Positions 45,936 through 56,141 of a stretch of 64,000 bases of DNA are shown here, one piece after another. The position numbers were made by a program, and so were the translations under genes. Below the pieces are notes generated by a model. It ran no database searches, was not told the DNA's origin, and was given only the letters and a program-made list of their open reading frames with translations. This DNA is from Brucella sp. 21LCYQ03 (lineage in GTDB: Bacteria; Pseudomonadota; Alphaproteobacteria; Rhizobiales; Rhizobiaceae): assembly GCF_023554105.1 (NCBI RefSeq), contig NZ_JAMJWE010000006.1:144089-208088 (forward strand), written 5' to 3'. Position 1 is the first letter of the stretch. Each line of letters opens with the position of its first letter.

Positions 45936-47252
45936 TCATCTGCGACCCTGACGCTCGGCCCGCAAACGCGACCAATAATCTAATCGCTTACGAATTTCAC
46001 GCTCAAAGCCGCGCTCCGGCGGATCGTAGAAAACCTGTCGACCCATGGCCTCCGGGAAATAGTCCTGCCCCGAAAAAGCGTCTGGCTGATCATGATCATA
46101 AGCATAACCATCACCATAGCCTTCACTCTTCATAAGCTTGGTCGGCGCATTGAGAATGTGCTTCGGCGGTAAGAGAGAACCATTCTCCTTTGCCGCACGC
46201 ATTGAAGCTTTATAGGCCATATAAACGGCGTTGGATTTTGGAGCGGTTGCCAGATAAACGCAGGCCTGCGCCAAAGCCAACTCGCCCTCCGGAGAACCAA
46301 GATAATCATAGGCATCCTTAGCAGCATTGCAGATCGCAAGTGCCTGCGGATCGGCAAGACCAATATCTTCCACCGCCATGCGAACGAGACGACGCCCCAG
46401 ATAAAGCGGATCTTCGCCTGCATCAAACATGCGGCAGAGATAATAAAGTGCCGCATCCGGATCGGACCCCCTCACCGATTTATGCAGTGCGGAAATGAGG
46501 TTGTAGTGGCCGTCCTGCCCCTTGTCATAAACAGGCGCACGACGTTGCACGACATCCTGCAACTTTTCGGCATCAAATATCTCGTCTGGTCGGGCAGCGC
46601 GCCAAACTTCCTCAGCAAGCGTTAATGATGCGCGGCCATCGCCATCCGCCATGCGAATAAGGCTAGCGCGTGCTTCTTCATCAAGCGGTAAGGGACGCTC
46701 TTCCTGCTCTTCGGCGCGTGTCAGAAGTGTCGCGATACTTATTGCGTCATGCGGATGAAAAGTCAGCACCCTCGCCCGCGACAGCAAAGCAGCGTTGAGT
46801 TCAAAGGATGGGTTTTCCGTCGTAGCACCAATCAAAATAACGGTGCCATCTTCCATCACGGGAAGAAAACTATCCTGTTGCGCACGATTGAACCGATGAA
46901 TCTCATCCACAAACAACAGAGTTTGGCGACCCGACATGCGGCGCGCACGTGCAGCCTCAAAAACTTTCTTGAGATCTGCCACACCGGAAAAAATCGCTGA
47001 AATCTGCTCGAACGCAAGTTCGGTTTCGCCTGCGAGCAATCGTGCAACTGTGGTTTTGCCAGTTCCCGGCGGTCCCCAGAAAATCATAGACCCAAGCGAG
47101 CCAGAGGCAATCATCCGTGTGAGAATGCCTTCAGGTCCGGTCAGGTGTTCCTGCCCCGTTACTTCCGATAGTTGACGCGGACGAAGACGATCGGCAAGCG
47201 GCCTGTTACGGTCGGCATTCGGATCAGCCGCAGTGGAAAATAGATCGCTCAT
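45936..47252 (-). CDS. rarA: Replication-associated recombination protein RarA (MgsA)
   Basis: AAA+ ATPase acting at stalled replication forks. The 438-residue protein begins with NRPLADRLRPRQLSEVTGQE, has Walker A GPPGTGKTTVAR and Walker B FVDEIHRFNRAQQDSF, and a C-terminal tetramerisation domain (YGDGYAYDHDQPDAFSGQDY). Full length. It lies downstream of the Do-type protease gene on the same strand. Confidence 0.95.
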   Translation of the reverse strand: MSDLFSTAADPNADRNRPLADRLRPRQLSEVTGQEHLTGPEGILTRMIASGSLGSMIFWGPPGTGKTTVARLLAGETELAFEQISAIFSGVADLKKVFEAARARRMSGRQTLLFVDEIHRFNRAQQDSFLPVMEDGTVILIGATTENPSFELNAALLSRARVLTFHPHDAISIATLLTRAEEQEERPLPLDEEARASLIRMADGDGRASLTLAEEVWRAARPDEIFDAEKLQDVVQRRAPVYDKGQDGHYNLISALHKSVRGSDPDAALYYLCRMFDAGEDPLYLGRRLVRMAVEDIGLADPQALAICNAAKDAYDYLGSPEGELALAQACVYLATAPKSNAVYMAYKASMRAAKENGSLLPPKHILNAPTKLMKSEGYGDGYAYDHDQPDAFSGQDYFPEAMGRQVFYDPPERGFEREIRKRLDYWSRLRAERQGRR

Positions 47253-47342
47253 TTCGCTTCGCTCGATGCCATAAAAACAAATGTCGTTTCAGGCATAGTC
47301 CCGCCTGAAACGACATGCAACTTTAAATGCTTAGCGATGAGA

Positions 47343-48776
47343 TCAGCGAACGAACTGGCGGATCAAAGCACCATTGCGCTCAACTTCAAGCCGCCATGCC
47401 AGACCCCGTCCGCCATTAAGCGCCGCGGTCAAATCATTGATCGTACGGATCGGATTGCCATTGATTCCGCGAATAATATCGCGCTGACGCAAACCAAGCT
47501 GAGCTGCTTGCGAATTAACAATCACATCAGTGACGATCACACCGCGCGAACCCTCACGCAGTCGCATCTTCGAGGCCATTGCAGGCGTGATTTCCTCAAC
47601 GACTGCGCCTTCAAACGGATTATCGCCTTTGATTGTCTGCTTCTGCTGTGGCTTGGCTTCTGGCTCTTTTGCCAGTTTTACCGGCAGCTTGCTGTCCTTG
47701 CCATTACGCACAATATCGAGCGTAACCGTATTGCCGATGCCAGCCGTCGAGAGGCGATAGCCGAGAACGTCGATGTTATCGGCGCGCACATCCTGAACGG
47801 AAAGAACGACGTCACCAACTTTAAGGCCTGCCTGCTCCGCTGGTCCACCCTTGGTGACGGCAGTAACGAGAACGCCGAAGGATTTATCCATACCAAGACT
47901 TTCAGCGACATCAGGTGTGATGTTCTGGAAAGTCGCACCAATGAAAGGACGTTCAAAACTGGTGCTACCGCTCAACGCAGCATCAACAACGGCGCGAACC
48001 ATATTCGATGGAATTGCAAAACCGATACCCACCGAACCGCCAGAGCGTGAATAAATAGCTGTGTTGATCCCAATCAGTCGGCCCCGCATATCAATTAGGC
48101 CACCGCCTGAATTTCCGGGATTGATCGCTGCGTCTGTCTGAATGAAGAAGTCGAAATCAGAGACACCGACCTGCGTACGTGACTGTGCTGACACGATACC
48201 GCTCGTAACGGTCTGTCCGACAGCAAATGGATTGCCAATAGCCAGAACCAGATCGCCAACTTCAACATCGTCAGAGTTGCCAAGCGAAACGACTGGGAAT
48301 TTCTCTTTTGCTTCAATCTTAAGAACCGCAAGATCGGTGGTTTCGTCGCGAAGCAAAACCTTGCTCTCAAGCTGACGCCCATCAGACAGAGCGACCTTGA
48401 TCTCGTCTGCATCCTTGATGACGTGATTGTTGGTCACGACGATACCCGATGAATCCACGATCACACCCGAACCGAGCGATTGCTCCGTGCGTGGCTTGCC
48501 AGTACCGCCAAATTGTTTGCCGAAAAACTGCTCGAAAAATGGATCACCCGCAAAAGGTGATGGGCGTTGCTGCACTTGCCGCGCTGCGTAGACATTCACC
48601 ACAGCCGGCGCGGTTTCTTTAACGAGCGGCGCAAAAGACAGCTGCATGTCGCCTCGACTCAGCGGGATCTGCTTTCCTTGGACCGGCGCAAGATTGTCCT
48701 GCGCAAATGTCGGTAACACCATCATACTGACAGAAGCTAGAACAACACCCGTAATTCCCAAACGCCGCAAATTCAT
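47343..48776 (-). CDS. Do family serine endopeptidase (DegP/HtrA-like)
   Basis: 477-residue periplasmic protease/chaperone. A signal peptide (MNLRRLGITGVVLASVSMMV ... TFAQ) is followed by a trypsin-like domain with the catalytic His in TNNHVIKDAD, Asp in DETTDLAVL and Ser in PGNSGGGL, then two PDZ domains (about residues 280-370 and 390-470). It degrades misfolded envelope proteins. It is the first gene after rplQ on the minus strand, and the palindrome at 48874-48895 lies in its upstream region. Confidence 0.95.
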   Translation of the reverse strand: MNLRRLGITGVVLASVSMMVLPTFAQDNLAPVQGKQIPLSRGDMQLSFAPLVKETAPAVVNVYAARQVQQRPSPFAGDPFFEQFFGKQFGGTGKPRTEQSLGSGVIVDSSGIVVTNNHVIKDADEIKVALSDGRQLESKVLLRDETTDLAVLKIEAKEKFPVVSLGNSDDVEVGDLVLAIGNPFAVGQTVTSGIVSAQSRTQVGVSDFDFFIQTDAAINPGNSGGGLIDMRGRLIGINTAIYSRSGGSVGIGFAIPSNMVRAVVDAALSGSTSFERPFIGATFQNITPDVAESLGMDKSFGVLVTAVTKGGPAEQAGLKVGDVVLSVQDVRADNIDVLGYRLSTAGIGNTVTLDIVRNGKDSKLPVKLAKEPEAKPQQKQTIKGDNPFEGAVVEEITPAMASKMRLREGSRGVIVTDVIVNSQAAQLGLRQRDIIRGINGNPIRTINDLTAALNGGRGLAWRLEVERNGALIRQFVR

Positions 48777-48873
48777 CCGCTCACTCCAGCTTTCTTTCCG
48801 AAACCCGATTCATCAGGTTGAGAACAATATGGAGGCAACAAGGCCAAGGATAAAGGGCTGTATTGTGGCAAAC

Positions 48874-48895
48874 AGCATTACAGCTTTGTAATGCT
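48874..48895. promoter_or_regulatory. 22-bp palindrome upstream of the Do-type protease gene
   Basis: AGCATTACA (48874-48882) and TGTAATGCT (48887-48895) are perfect inverted copies around a 4-bp centre. It sits between the rplQ terminator and the protease gene, about 100 bp before the protease start. The ATTACA/TGTAAT dyad looks like a response-regulator operator; an extra hairpin is also possible. Confidence 0.45.
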
Positions 48896-48917
48896 TGGTG
48901 TGAGCAAAGCGCAAAAA

Positions 48918-48948
48918 CAAAAAGGGCCGCACGAGGCGACCCTTTTTT
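48918..48948 (-). terminator. Terminator at the end of the ribosomal operon, after rplQ
   Basis: AAAAAGGGCCGC (48919-48930) pairs with GCGACCCTTTTT (48936-48947), one wobble, 5-nt loop, followed on the minus strand by TTTTTGTTTTTGC. It ends the long minus-strand operon. Confidence 0.9.
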
Positions 48949-48966
48949 ATCATTACGAAGCGTGAA

Positions 48967-49395
48967 TTACGCTGCGTCTGCTTCAGCAGCGGCTTCAGCT
49001 TCAACGCGCGCGCGATCAGCTTTGCCCTTTGCATCGACATCGCGTTCAACGAATTCAACAACAGCCATCGGTGCATTGTCACCGGTGCGGAAGCCTGCCT
49101 TCATGATGCGGATGTAGCCGCCGTTACGGGTTGCGTAACGTGTAGCAAGTGTGTCGAACAGCTTAGCAACCAGCTGTACGTCGCGGATGGCGGAAATCGC
49201 CTTACGACGTGCATGCAGATCACCGCGCTTGCCGAGTGTGACAAGCTTTTCTACGATTGGACGGATTTCCTTAGCTTTAGGAAGCGTGGTCACAATCTGT
49301 TCATGCTCGATGAGCGAAGCCGCCATGTTGGCGAACATTGCCTTGCGATGCGAGGCAGTGCGGTTCAGCTTACGCTGTCCATTACCGTGGCGCAT
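48967..49395 (-). CDS. rplQ: 50S ribosomal protein L17
   Basis: 142 residues, starting [20 protein letters not shown], the L17 signature, with an Ala/Glu-rich C-terminal extension usual in alphaproteobacteria. It is the last gene of the operon, 41 bp after rpoA. The spacer holds a small 5-bp hairpin (49421-49434). Confidence 0.97.
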   Translation of the reverse strand: MRHGNGQRKLNRTASHRKAMFANMAASLIEHEQIVTTLPKAKEIRPIVEKLVTLGKRGDLHARRKAISAIRDVQLVAKLFDTLATRYATRNGGYIRIMKAGFRTGDNAPMAVVEFVERDVDAKGKADRARVEAEAAAEADAA

Positions 49396-49420
49396 GGCCT
49401 TCTCCTTTAATTCAGTTCAG

Positions 49421-49434
49421 CCGGAATTGTCCGG
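49421..49434 (-). other. Small hairpin in the rpoA-rplQ spacer
   Basis: CCGGA (49421-49425) and TCCGG (49430-49434), 4-nt loop, directly after the rpoA stop codon. Weak, but it fits the series of spacer stem-loops in this operon. Confidence 0.4.
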
Positions 49435-49436
49435 TC

Positions 49437-50450
49437 TTAATATTGGTCTTCGTAGCGCTTGGCGAGATCTTCGATATTTTCAGGCGGCCAGGCTGGGATT
49501 TCCATACCAAGATGGAGACCCATCGACGCCAGAACTTCCTTGATCTCGTTGAGCGACTTGCGGCCGAAATTCGGAGTCCGCAACATCTCGGCTTCCGTCT
49601 TCTGGATCAGATCGCCGATATAGACGATGTTGTCGTTCTTCAGGCAGTTTGCCGAACGTACTGACAGCTCGAGTTCGTCGACCTTCTTGAGCAGAGCCGG
49701 ATTGAAAGCGAGTTCCGCAACTTGTTCTTGCGGAGCTTCCTTCTGTGGCTCTTCGAAGTTAACGAAGACAGCCAGCTGGTCCTGAAGAATACGTGCTGCA
49801 TAAGCAACTGCATCTTCACCGCTCACCGAACCATTGGTTTCGATGTTGAGCGTCAGCTTGTCATAATCAAGAACCTGACCTTCACGGGTGTTCTCAATCT
49901 TGTACGATACCTTGCGGATCGGCGAATAAAGGCTATCAACCGGAATAAGGCCGATTGGAGCATCTTCCGCACGATTACGGTCGGCAGGCACATAGCCCTT
50001 ACCGGTGTTAACGGTGAATTCCATGCGGATTTCAGCGCCTTCATCCAGTGTGCAGATGACGTGTTCCGGGTTAAGGATCTCGACATCGCCAACAGTCTGA
50101 ATGTCACCAGCCGTAACAACGCCCGGGCCTTCCTTACGGACAACCATGCGCTTAGGGCCTTCGCCTTCCATACGGATGGCGATTTCCTTGACGTTCAGAA
50201 CAATATCCGTGGTGTCTTCGCGGACGCCCGGAATAGAAGAGAACTCATGCAGAACACCGTCGATCTGGACAGCGGTAACTGCTGCACCGCGAAGCGACGA
50301 CAGAAGCACGCGACGCAGAGCATTGCCGAGTGTCAGACCGAAACCGCGTTCAAGCGGCTCAGCAACAACGGTTGCACGCGTGCGGGAGCCGTTGGTGATG
50401 AAGTCCACCTTGTTCGGCTTAATGAGTTCCTGCCAGTTTTTCTGGATCAT
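49437..50450 (-). CDS. rpoA: DNA-directed RNA polymerase alpha subunit
   Basis: 337 residues. The N-terminal assembly domain ([20 protein letters not shown]) and the C-terminal alpha-CTD that touches UP elements and activators ([20 protein letters not shown]) are both intact. I start it at 50450 (MIQKNWQEL), with GAGGAAAA upstream. Cotranscribed with rpsM-rpsK and rplQ in the alpha operon part. Confidence 0.98.
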   Translation of the reverse strand: MIQKNWQELIKPNKVDFITNGSRTRATVVAEPLERGFGLTLGNALRRVLLSSLRGAAVTAVQIDGVLHEFSSIPGVREDTTDIVLNVKEIAIRMEGEGPKRMVVRKEGPGVVTAGDIQTVGDVEILNPEHVICTLDEGAEIRMEFTVNTGKGYVPADRNRAEDAPIGLIPVDSLYSPIRKVSYKIENTREGQVLDYDKLTLNIETNGSVSGEDAVAYAARILQDQLAVFVNFEEPQKEAPQEQVAELAFNPALLKKVDELELSVRSANCLKNDNIVYIGDLIQKTEAEMLRTPNFGRKSLNEIKEVLASMGLHLGMEIPAWPPENIEDLAKRYEDQY

Positions 50451-50471
50451 GTATTTTTCCTCTATCAACTG

Positions 50472-50540
50472 TCGCTACTATCCAATCGTAGCGATCCTGT
50501 GAAGAACCGCAGAGGAACCCCGAAGTCACCCTCGGGGTTC
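50472..50540 (-). other. Two stem-loops in the rpsK-rpoA spacer
   Basis: GAACCCCGA (50515-50523) pairs perfectly with TCGGGGTTC (50532-50540), and TCGCTAC (50472-50478) pairs with GTAGCGA (50488-50494). Neither has a following U-tract on the minus strand. They are the only structures in the 109-bp spacer. Confidence 0.6.
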
Positions 50541-50559
50541 ATGCAGCATATAAAAGAAA

Positions 50560-50949
50560 TTAGACCCGGCGCTTCTTGCGCGGACGGCAACCGTTGTGCG
50601 GGATCGGCGTAACATCGCGGATCGACGTGATCACAAAGCCAGCAGCCTGAAGGGCGCGCAGCGCGGATTCACGGCCAGAACCCGGTCCGCAAACCTCGAC
50701 TTCGAGGGAGCGCATGCCATGTTCCTGAGCCTTCTTGGCGCAATCTTCAGCAGCGATCTGTGCGGCAAACGGGGTCGACTTACGCGAACCCTTGAAACCC
50801 TGAGCACCTGCAGAAGACCAGGCAATCGCATTGCCCTGTGCATCCGTGATGGTGATCATGGTGTTGTTGAACGTCGAATTTACGTGGGCAACGCCCGACG
50901 AGATGTTTTTGCGCTCGCGACGGCGAATACGCTGGGCTTCCTTAGCCAT
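50560..50949 (-). CDS. rpsK: 30S ribosomal protein S11
   Basis: 129 residues, with the conserved [20 protein letters not shown] and [20 protein letters not shown]. The start at 50949 ([15 protein letters not shown]) follows AAAGGACT. Part of the alpha-operon end of the ribosomal locus. Confidence 0.97.
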   Translation of the reverse strand: MAKEAQRIRRRERKNISSGVAHVNSTFNNTMITITDAQGNAIAWSSAGAQGFKGSRKSTPFAAQIAAEDCAKKAQEHGMRSLEVEVCGPGSGRESALRALQAAGFVITSIRDVTPIPHNGCRPRKKRRV

Positions 50950-51052
50950 GATAGTCCTTTCAAAACTCGATCTCGACACCGCCGTAATTCCAGCGGCTCC
51001 ACCAGCCCTTTGATAAGGACCAGCACCGAACCCACCCAATCAAGGGTAAGCC

Positions 51053-51075
51053 CGGCAGAACGAATAGTTCTGCCG
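51053..51075 (-). other. Perfect 9-bp stem-loop in the rpsM-rpsK spacer
   Basis: CGGCAGAAC (51053-51061) and GTTCTGCCG (51067-51075), 5-nt loop, close to the rpsM stop. No U-tract follows on the minus strand. Confidence 0.65.
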
Positions 51076-51079
51076 AAAA

Positions 51080-51448
51080 TTACTTCTTCTTACCTGCGAT
51101 AGCCTTTGCAGGACCCTTACGGGTGCGTGCATTGGTATGCGTACGCTGACCACGAACTGGCAGCGAACGACGATGACGCAGACCGCGGTAGCAGCCAAGG
51201 TCCATCAAACGCTTGATGTTCATGGAAACTTCACGACGCAGATCACCTTCAACGCGGTAATCAGCATCGATTGCTTCACGGATCTGAAGGACTTCAGCAT
51301 CCGAAAGCTGATTTACACGACGGTCGTCAGCAATCCCAACTTTCGTTACGATCTGACGAGCAAATTTTGGTCCAATCCCATGAATGTACTGAAGCGCAAT
51401 GATAACGCGCTTGTTCGTTGGGATGTTGACGCCAGCTATACGTGCCAC
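51080..51448 (-). CDS. rpsM: 30S ribosomal protein S13
   Basis: 122 residues, with [20 protein letters not shown] at the start and the basic tail [20 protein letters not shown]. In many bacteria rpmJ lies between secY and rpsM; here adk and a 301-bp spacer intervene and no rpmJ is seen. Confidence 0.97.
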   Translation of the reverse strand: MARIAGVNIPTNKRVIIALQYIHGIGPKFARQIVTKVGIADDRRVNQLSDAEVLQIREAIDADYRVEGDLRREVSMNIKRLMDLGCYRGLRHRRSLPVRGQRTHTNARTRKGPAKAIAGKKK

Positions 51449-51749
51449 GTCTGTTCTCCTTGGTTATATAAAAATCCATCTGGCAGATGCGATCAACCAG
51501 ACAGCATTGTTTGACCGGTCCCGGCCTCTTACTATTTCCGCCAGAACCGACCATTCAAAACAAATTGAAGTGGCGCAGTCTTTGACGGAATCGCCCGAAA
51601 AAGTCAACTCTTAACTGTCCGTAAAGTCACCGTAGCAACCTTGCAGACATTAAAAGCAACTTTTGGAAGCGACAAACGGGCAGAAAAACACAAAATGCTT
51701 CTCTGCCCGTAATTCATGAAGGCTCATTTGAACCTAATTGCTTACCCGC
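51449..51749. other. adk-rpsM spacer with hairpin and possible promoter
   Basis: 301 bp without a gene. It contains a perfect 9-bp stem ACGGGCAGA (51676-51684) / TCTGCCCGT (51702-51710) with a 17-nt loop, shortly after adk. On the minus strand TTGACT (51602-51607) is a good -35 element, but the -10 opposite it (CAAAGA at 51579-51584, 17 bp spacing) is poor. This is the widest gap in the ribosomal locus and may hold a second promoter for rpsM-rpsK-rpoA-rplQ. Confidence 0.4.
51676..51710 (-). other. Perfect 9-bp stem-loop after adk
   Basis: See arms at 51676-51684 and 51702-51710. The minus-strand sequence after it (TTGTCGC) is not a U-tract. Confidence 0.55.
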
Positions 51750-52334
51750 TCACGCAGGAACGAGAATTCTCTCGATTTCAGCAGTGACCTCTTCAACAGG
51801 TGCCATGCCGTTCAAAACCCGCAGTTCACCGGTTCCAGCATAATAGTCCGAAAGCGGCGATGTCTTTTCACGATATTCAACAAGACGCTTGCGGAAAGCT
51901 TCAGGATTATCGTCAGAACGAACCTGACCACCCTTAGCAATCGTCTCGGCCACACGGCTCTCCATCCGGTTGACCAGTGCGTTCTCATCAACCTTCAGCT
52001 CGATGACCGCATCAAGCTTCAAGCCTTTGCCACGAAGCATTTCACCAAGCGCTTGCGCTTGTGGAACTGTACGTGGGTATCCATCGAGAATGAAACCACT
52101 TGCACAATCCGGAGCATCAATGCGCTCCGAAACGATCTGGTTTACGATCTCATCAGAAACGAGCTGACCAGCATCCATGACGGCCTTGGCGCGCTTACCG
52201 ATTTCGCTTTGCTGAGCGACTGCTGCACGCAGCATGTCGCCAGTCGAAAGCTGAGGTATTCCATGCTTCTTGGTAAGAAGTCCAGCCTGCGTCCCCTTAC
52301 CTGCTCCGGGCGGCCCAAGAAGTATTAGTCTCAT
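51750..52334 (-). CDS. adk: Adenylate kinase, short form
   Basis: 194 residues. P-loop [17 protein letters not shown]-binding [14 protein letters not shown] and [14 protein letters not shown]; the LID is the short type without zinc cysteines. It interconverts 2 ADP with ATP and AMP. Its ATG overlaps the secY stop by four bases, so the two are coupled. Confidence 0.97.
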   Translation of the reverse strand: MRLILLGPPGAGKGTQAGLLTKKHGIPQLSTGDMLRAAVAQQSEIGKRAKAVMDAGQLVSDEIVNQIVSERIDAPDCASGFILDGYPRTVPQAQALGEMLRGKGLKLDAVIELKVDENALVNRMESRVAETIAKGGQVRSDDNPEAFRKRLVEYREKTSPLSDYYAGTGELRVLNGMAPVEEVTAEIERILVPA

Positions 52335-53671
52335 TTACTGCGTTTCCCACCTCTGAGTTTGGACTTCTTGATCAACCCTTCATACTGATGGGCGACAAGG
52401 TGTCCCTGAATTTGCGCAACCGTATCGAGCGTAACGCTGACCACGATCAGCAGCGACGTACCGCCAAGATAGAAAGGTACACCGGTCGCAGAAATCAGAA
52501 ATTCCGGCAGAAGGCAGACAAGCACGATATAGATAGCGCCGACAACCGTAATGCGGGTCAACACATAGTCTATGTACTCGGCTGTACGCTCACCAGGGCG
52601 AATGCCCGGAATAAAGCCGGAGTGCTTCTTAAGCTGGTCAGCAGTGTCCTTGGGATTGAACACGATCGCCGTATAGAAGAAGCAGAAGAATGCCATCAAC
52701 GCAGCATAGAACAGCATGTAAAGCGGCTGACCATGACCAAGGGCATTGAGAATAGTCGTACCCCAAGCAGGCATTTCAGCCGTATTCGCGAAACCAGCAA
52801 CAGTCGCAGGCAAAAGCAGAAGCGACGAAGCGAAGATCGGAGGAATAACGCCCGCGGTGTTCAGCTTCAGTGGCAGGTGCGAAGTATCGCCCTGGAACAT
52901 GCGGTTGCCAACCTGACGCTTCGGATACTGGATCAGAAGACGGCGCTGGGCGCGTTCAACAAACACGATGATCGCAATCAGTGCGACAGCAAGAACGATA
53001 ACGCCGAGAATGAGACCAGTCGACAGAGCGCCCGTACGACCCAGTTCAAGTGTTCCGGAAATAGCATGCGGAAGGTTTGCAACGATACCTGCGAAGATGA
53101 TCAGCGAGATACCGTTACCGATACCGCGCGCTGTAATCTGTTCGCCAAGCCACATCAGGAACATCGTACCGCCAACAAGCGTGATGACCGATGAAACAAG
53201 GAACATTGGTCCAGGGTTGGTAACGATACCGTTACCCGCTTGCAAACCAACGGAAATTGCATAAGCCTGAACGATCGCCAAAAGCACAGTACCATAACGT
53301 GTGTACTGGTTGATGATCTTACGGCCCGATTCGCCTTCCTTCTTCAGCGCTTCAAGCGTCGGAACAACCGACGTCATAAGCTGCACGATAATGGAGGCAG
53401 AAATGTAAGGCATAATGCCGAGCGCAAAAATGGCCATACGACCAACAGCACCACCGGCAAACATGTTGAAGAGTCCAAGCACACCCTGGCTATGCTGCTG
53501 GAAAGCCTGCGCAAGCGCATCAGGATTGATGCCGGGTAGAGGGATGTAGGTACCAAAACGGTACACGAGCAAAGCGCCCAGTGTGAACCAGATACGCTTC
53601 TTAAGTTCCTCAGCTTTCGAGAAAGCAGAAAAATTAAGATTGGAAACTAGCTGTTCAGCAGCCGATGCCAT
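52331..53671 (-). CDS. secY: Preprotein translocase subunit SecY
   Basis: 446-residue channel of the Sec translocon with ten membrane segments. Recognisable are [21 protein letters not shown] [18 protein letters not shown], the plug region, [20 protein letters not shown] and the cytoplasmic loop [20 protein letters not shown]. The start at 53671 ([10 protein letters not shown]) follows CGGAG. A strong hairpin lies in the rplO-secY spacer. Confidence 0.97.
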   Translation of the reverse strand: MASAAEQLVSNLNFSAFSKAEELKKRIWFTLGALLVYRFGTYIPLPGINPDALAQAFQQHSQGVLGLFNMFAGGAVGRMAIFALGIMPYISASIIVQLMTSVVPTLEALKKEGESGRKIINQYTRYGTVLLAIVQAYAISVGLQAGNGIVTNPGPMFLVSSVITLVGGTMFLMWLGEQITARGIGNGISLIIFAGIVANLPHAISGTLELGRTGALSTGLILGVIVLAVALIAIIVFVERAQRRLLIQYPKRQVGNRMFQGDTSHLPLKLNTAGVIPPIFASSLLLLPATVAGFANTAEMPAWGTTILNALGHGQPLYMLFYAALMAFFCFFYTAIVFNPKDTADQLKKHSGFIPGIRPGERTAEYIDYVLTRITVVGAIYIVLVCLLPEFLISATGVPFYLGGTSLLIVVSVTLDTVAQIQGHLVAHQYEGLIKKSKLRGGKRSK

Positions 53672-53786
53672 TAAATTACTCCGGTGAAAAGTATCGGGCC
53701 CCCTACTCCAACGACACGCATTAAAAAAATCCGCATGCCTTCGGACAAAAGACTCTACCCAGATATGCGCATTGGCATAAATGTGC

Positions 53787-53812
53787 AAGCGGCGGCACTA
53801 AGGCCGCCGCTT
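53787..53812 (-). other. Perfect 10-bp stem-loop in the rplO-secY spacer
   Basis: AAGCGGCGGC (53787-53796) and GCCGCCGCTT (53803-53812), 6-nt loop, GC-rich. The T-rich run (TTATTTTT) is on the plus-strand side, so for the operon transcript it is not a standard terminator. It stands about 115 nt before secY. Confidence 0.65.
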
Positions 53813-53831
53813 TTATTTTTATGTCGATGCT

Positions 53832-54302
53832 TTATTCAGCAGCTGCTTCAGGAAGCTTTACGCTACCGCCAGCCTTTTCGATCTTTTCGATCGCGGCCTT
53901 GGAAGCACCAGCAACATCAAAAGCTACCTTAGCAGTCAGTTCACCGTCAGCAAGAACGCGAACACCGTCAAGCGCACGGCGAATCACGCCAGCAGCCTTG
54001 AGGGCTTCAATGTTCACAACAGCCTTTGCATCCAGCTTGCCTGCATCGATCGCAGCCTGAACTCGGCCGAGCGATACAACGTTGAAGCTCTTTGCGAAGA
54101 TGTTGGTAAAGCCGCGCTTTGGCAGACGACGGTAGATTGGCATCTGGCCGCCTTCGAAGCCATTGATCGCTACGCCAGAACGGGACTTCTGTCCCTTGAC
54201 GCCGCGGCCAGCGGTCTTGCCGGTGCCGGAGCCGATACCACGGCCAACGCGCTTACGCGCTTTTACTGAACCTGGCTTGTCACGCAGATCGTTGAGTTTC
54301 AT
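53832..54302 (-). CDS. rplO: 50S ribosomal protein L15
   Basis: 156 residues, starting [20 protein letters not shown] and containing [20 protein letters not shown], the L15 signature. Followed by a 160-bp spacer with a strong hairpin before secY, the largest gap in the spc-type half. Confidence 0.97.
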   Translation of the reverse strand: MKLNDLRDKPGSVKARKRVGRGIGSGTGKTAGRGVKGQKSRSGVAINGFEGGQMPIYRRLPKRGFTNIFAKSFNVVSLGRVQAAIDAGKLDAKAVVNIEALKAAGVIRRALDGVRVLADGELTAKVAFDVAGASKAAIEKIEKAGGSVKLPEAAAE

Positions 54303-54321
54303 GTCTCTATCCCCTGCGTTA

Positions 54322-54519
54322 TCAGACCTCGTCCACAACGCGGACGAGATGCTGAACCTTGGCGATCATACCACGAACCGAAGGAGTATCCTCCAGTGTG
54401 CGGCGGCGGTGCATTTTGTTAAGTCCCAGACCGATCAGCGTTGCACGCTGTTCGGCTGGACGACGGATAGGGCTTCCGATCTGTTCGACCGTAACCGTCT
54501 TACCCTTCTTCTCAGCCAT
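54322..54519 (-). CDS. rpmD: 50S ribosomal protein L30
   Basis: 65 residues, [20 protein letters not shown] and [20 protein letters not shown] take the ATG at 54519; a GTG just before it is in frame but leads with an extra Met. Confidence 0.95.
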   Translation of the reverse strand: MAEKKGKTVTVEQIGSPIRRPAEQRATLIGLGLNKMHRRRTLEDTPSVRGMIAKVQHLVRVVDEV

Positions 54520-54545
54520 CACTCAAATCCCTTGTCTATGGCGTA

Positions 54546-54565
54546 TCCGGTGCTCGCGCACCGGA
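54546..54565 (-). other. Perfect 8-bp stem with GNRA-type loop in the rpsE-rpmD spacer
   Basis: TCCGGTGC (54546-54553) and GCACCGGA (54558-54565). In the minus-strand RNA the loop is GCGA, a GNRA tetraloop. It fills most of the 63-bp spacer. Confidence 0.65.
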
Positions 54566-54582
54566 CTGGCACAAACTATCGG

Positions 54583-55143
54583 CTATTCTTCCGAACCGAC
54601 CACATCATGGCGGCGAGCCTGAAGGGTCGAGTACTTGATACCGCGCTGTGCAGCGATGTCCTTTGGATGCATCTGATGCTTCAGAGCGTCAAAGGTTGCA
54701 CGAACCATGTTGTAAGGGTTCGAGGAGCCGAGCGACTTAGCAACAACGTCCTGAACGCCAAGCGTTTCGAACACTGCACGCATTGGACCACCAGCAATGA
54801 TACCCTTACCGGCAGGAGCTGCACGGAGGAGGACCTTACCAGCGCCATGACGGCCCTGCACATCGTGATGCAGAGTACGGCCCGAACGAAGCGGAACGAA
54901 AATCATGTCGCGCTTAGCAGCTTCAGTAGCCTTACGGATCGCTTCAGGCACTTCACGTGCCTTACCATGACCGAAGCCAACGCGGCCCTTCTGGTCGCCA
55001 ACTACGACGAGCGCAGCGAAACCAAAACGACGGCCACCCTTAACAACCTTGGCGACGCGATTAATATGAACGAGCTTGTCAACGAATTCGCTGTCGCGCT
55101 CCTCACGACCGCGATCTTCGCGGTTACGTTCTTTCTGTGCCAT
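54583..55143 (-). CDS. rpsE: 30S ribosomal protein S5
   Basis: 186 residues. The double-stranded-RNA-like domain [20 protein letters not shown] and the conserved [24 protein letters not shown] segment ([20 protein letters not shown]) are visible. Cotranscribed with rplR and rpmD. Confidence 0.97.
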   Translation of the reverse strand: MAQKERNREDRGREERDSEFVDKLVHINRVAKVVKGGRRFGFAALVVVGDQKGRVGFGHGKAREVPEAIRKATEAAKRDMIFVPLRSGRTLHHDVQGRHGAGKVLLRAAPAGKGIIAGGPMRAVFETLGVQDVVAKSLGSSNPYNMVRATFDALKHQMHPKDIAAQRGIKYSTLQARRHDVVGSEE

Positions 55144-55180
55144 ATCCTATTCCTTTATTTTTTTCCGGAAGCACAAAATA

Positions 55181-55543
55181 TTAGAAGCTCAGACCGCCTT
55201 CGCGGGCAGCTTCGGCGAGAGCCTTCACGCGACCGTGGTAAATGAATGCACCACGATCAAACACTACTTCACTGACGCCTGCTTTCTTAGCACGCTCTGC
55301 AACCAGCTTGCCAACTGCAGCTGCTGCTGCGGAGTCGGCGCCAGTCTTGAGCTTGCCCTTCAGGTCGCCATCCAGGGTCGAAGCAGCCGCGATGGTAACA
55401 CCGCGAACGTCGTCGATAACCTGAACGTAGATGTTCTTGGAAGAGCGGTGTACGCTGAGACGTGGACGGCCGTTTGCGACAGCCTTGACCTGACGGCGTA
55501 CACGAGCAGCGCGACGCTGCAAAGTTTCTTTTGGCGATGCCAT
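55181..55543 (-). CDS. rplR: 50S ribosomal protein L18
   Basis: 120 residues; binds 5S r[38 protein letters not shown] and the C-terminal [20 protein letters not shown] are the L18 signatures. Confidence 0.97.
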   Translation of the reverse strand: MASPKETLQRRAARVRRQVKAVANGRPRLSVHRSSKNIYVQVIDDVRGVTIAAASTLDGDLKGKLKTGADSAAAAAVGKLVAERAKKAGVSEVVFDRGAFIYHGRVKALAEAAREGGLSF

Positions 55544-55555
55544 GACGCGCTTCCC

Positions 55556-56089
55556 TTACTTCTTCTTGCCTTCTTTGCGGACGATCTTCTCGCCAGCATA
55601 CTTGACGCCCTTGCCCTTGTAAGGCTCGGGGCCGCGATATTCACGAATCTCAGCCGCGACCTGACCGACCTGCTGCTTGTCGATACCAGAGACAACGATT
55701 TCCGTTGGCTTTGGAACAGCAACAGTGATGCCAGCTGGCACGTCATAGATAACTTCGTGAGAGAAGCCGAGCGAAAGCTGAACGTTCTTGCCCTGCATAG
55801 CAGCGCGGTAACCAACGCCGCTGATCTCAAGCTTCTTTTCAAAGCCCTTTTCGACGCCTTCGAAGATGTTTACGATCATCGAACGCGACATGCCCCACTT
55901 GGAGCGAGCTTCTTTAGACTGATCACGAGGATCAACGCTTACAGCGCCGTCTTCGAGCTTAACCAGTACTTCTTCGTGCACAACGAAAGACAATTCGCCC
56001 TTCGCGCCCTTAGCCTTGACGGTCTGACCTTCAACGCTGGCAGTTACGCCTGCCGGGACCGGCACGGGTTTTTTACCGATACGAGACAT
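55556..56089 (-). CDS. rplF: 50S ribosomal protein L6
   Basis: 177 residues, [20 protein letters not shown] at the start and [20 protein letters not shown] at the end, normal for L6. Gap of 12 bp to rplR. Confidence 0.97.
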   Translation of the reverse strand: MSRIGKKPVPVPAGVTASVEGQTVKAKGAKGELSFVVHEEVLVKLEDGAVSVDPRDQSKEARSKWGMSRSMIVNIFEGVEKGFEKKLEISGVGYRAAMQGKNVQLSLGFSHEVIYDVPAGITVAVPKPTEIVVSGIDKQQVGQVAAEIREYRGPEPYKGKGVKYAGEKIVRKEGKKK

Positions 56090-56121
56090 TTTTATACCTG
56101 TCTTCTATCTGTTCACTGTCA

Positions 56122-56141
56122 GCCGCATCAGAAGATGCGGC
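56122..56141 (-). other. Perfect 8-bp stem-loop overlapping the rpsH stop codon
   Basis: GCCGCATC (56122-56129) and GATGCGGC (56134-56141), 4-nt loop. The rpsH stop codon (56128-56130) lies in the stem and loop, so the hairpin may form only after ribosomes leave. Confidence 0.55.

Noticed and set aside
54163..55245. 360-codon plus-strand frame across rplO, rpmD and rpsE
   Set aside because: It runs antisense through four intact ribosomal protein genes; low-complexity Thr/Arg-rich translation without domains.
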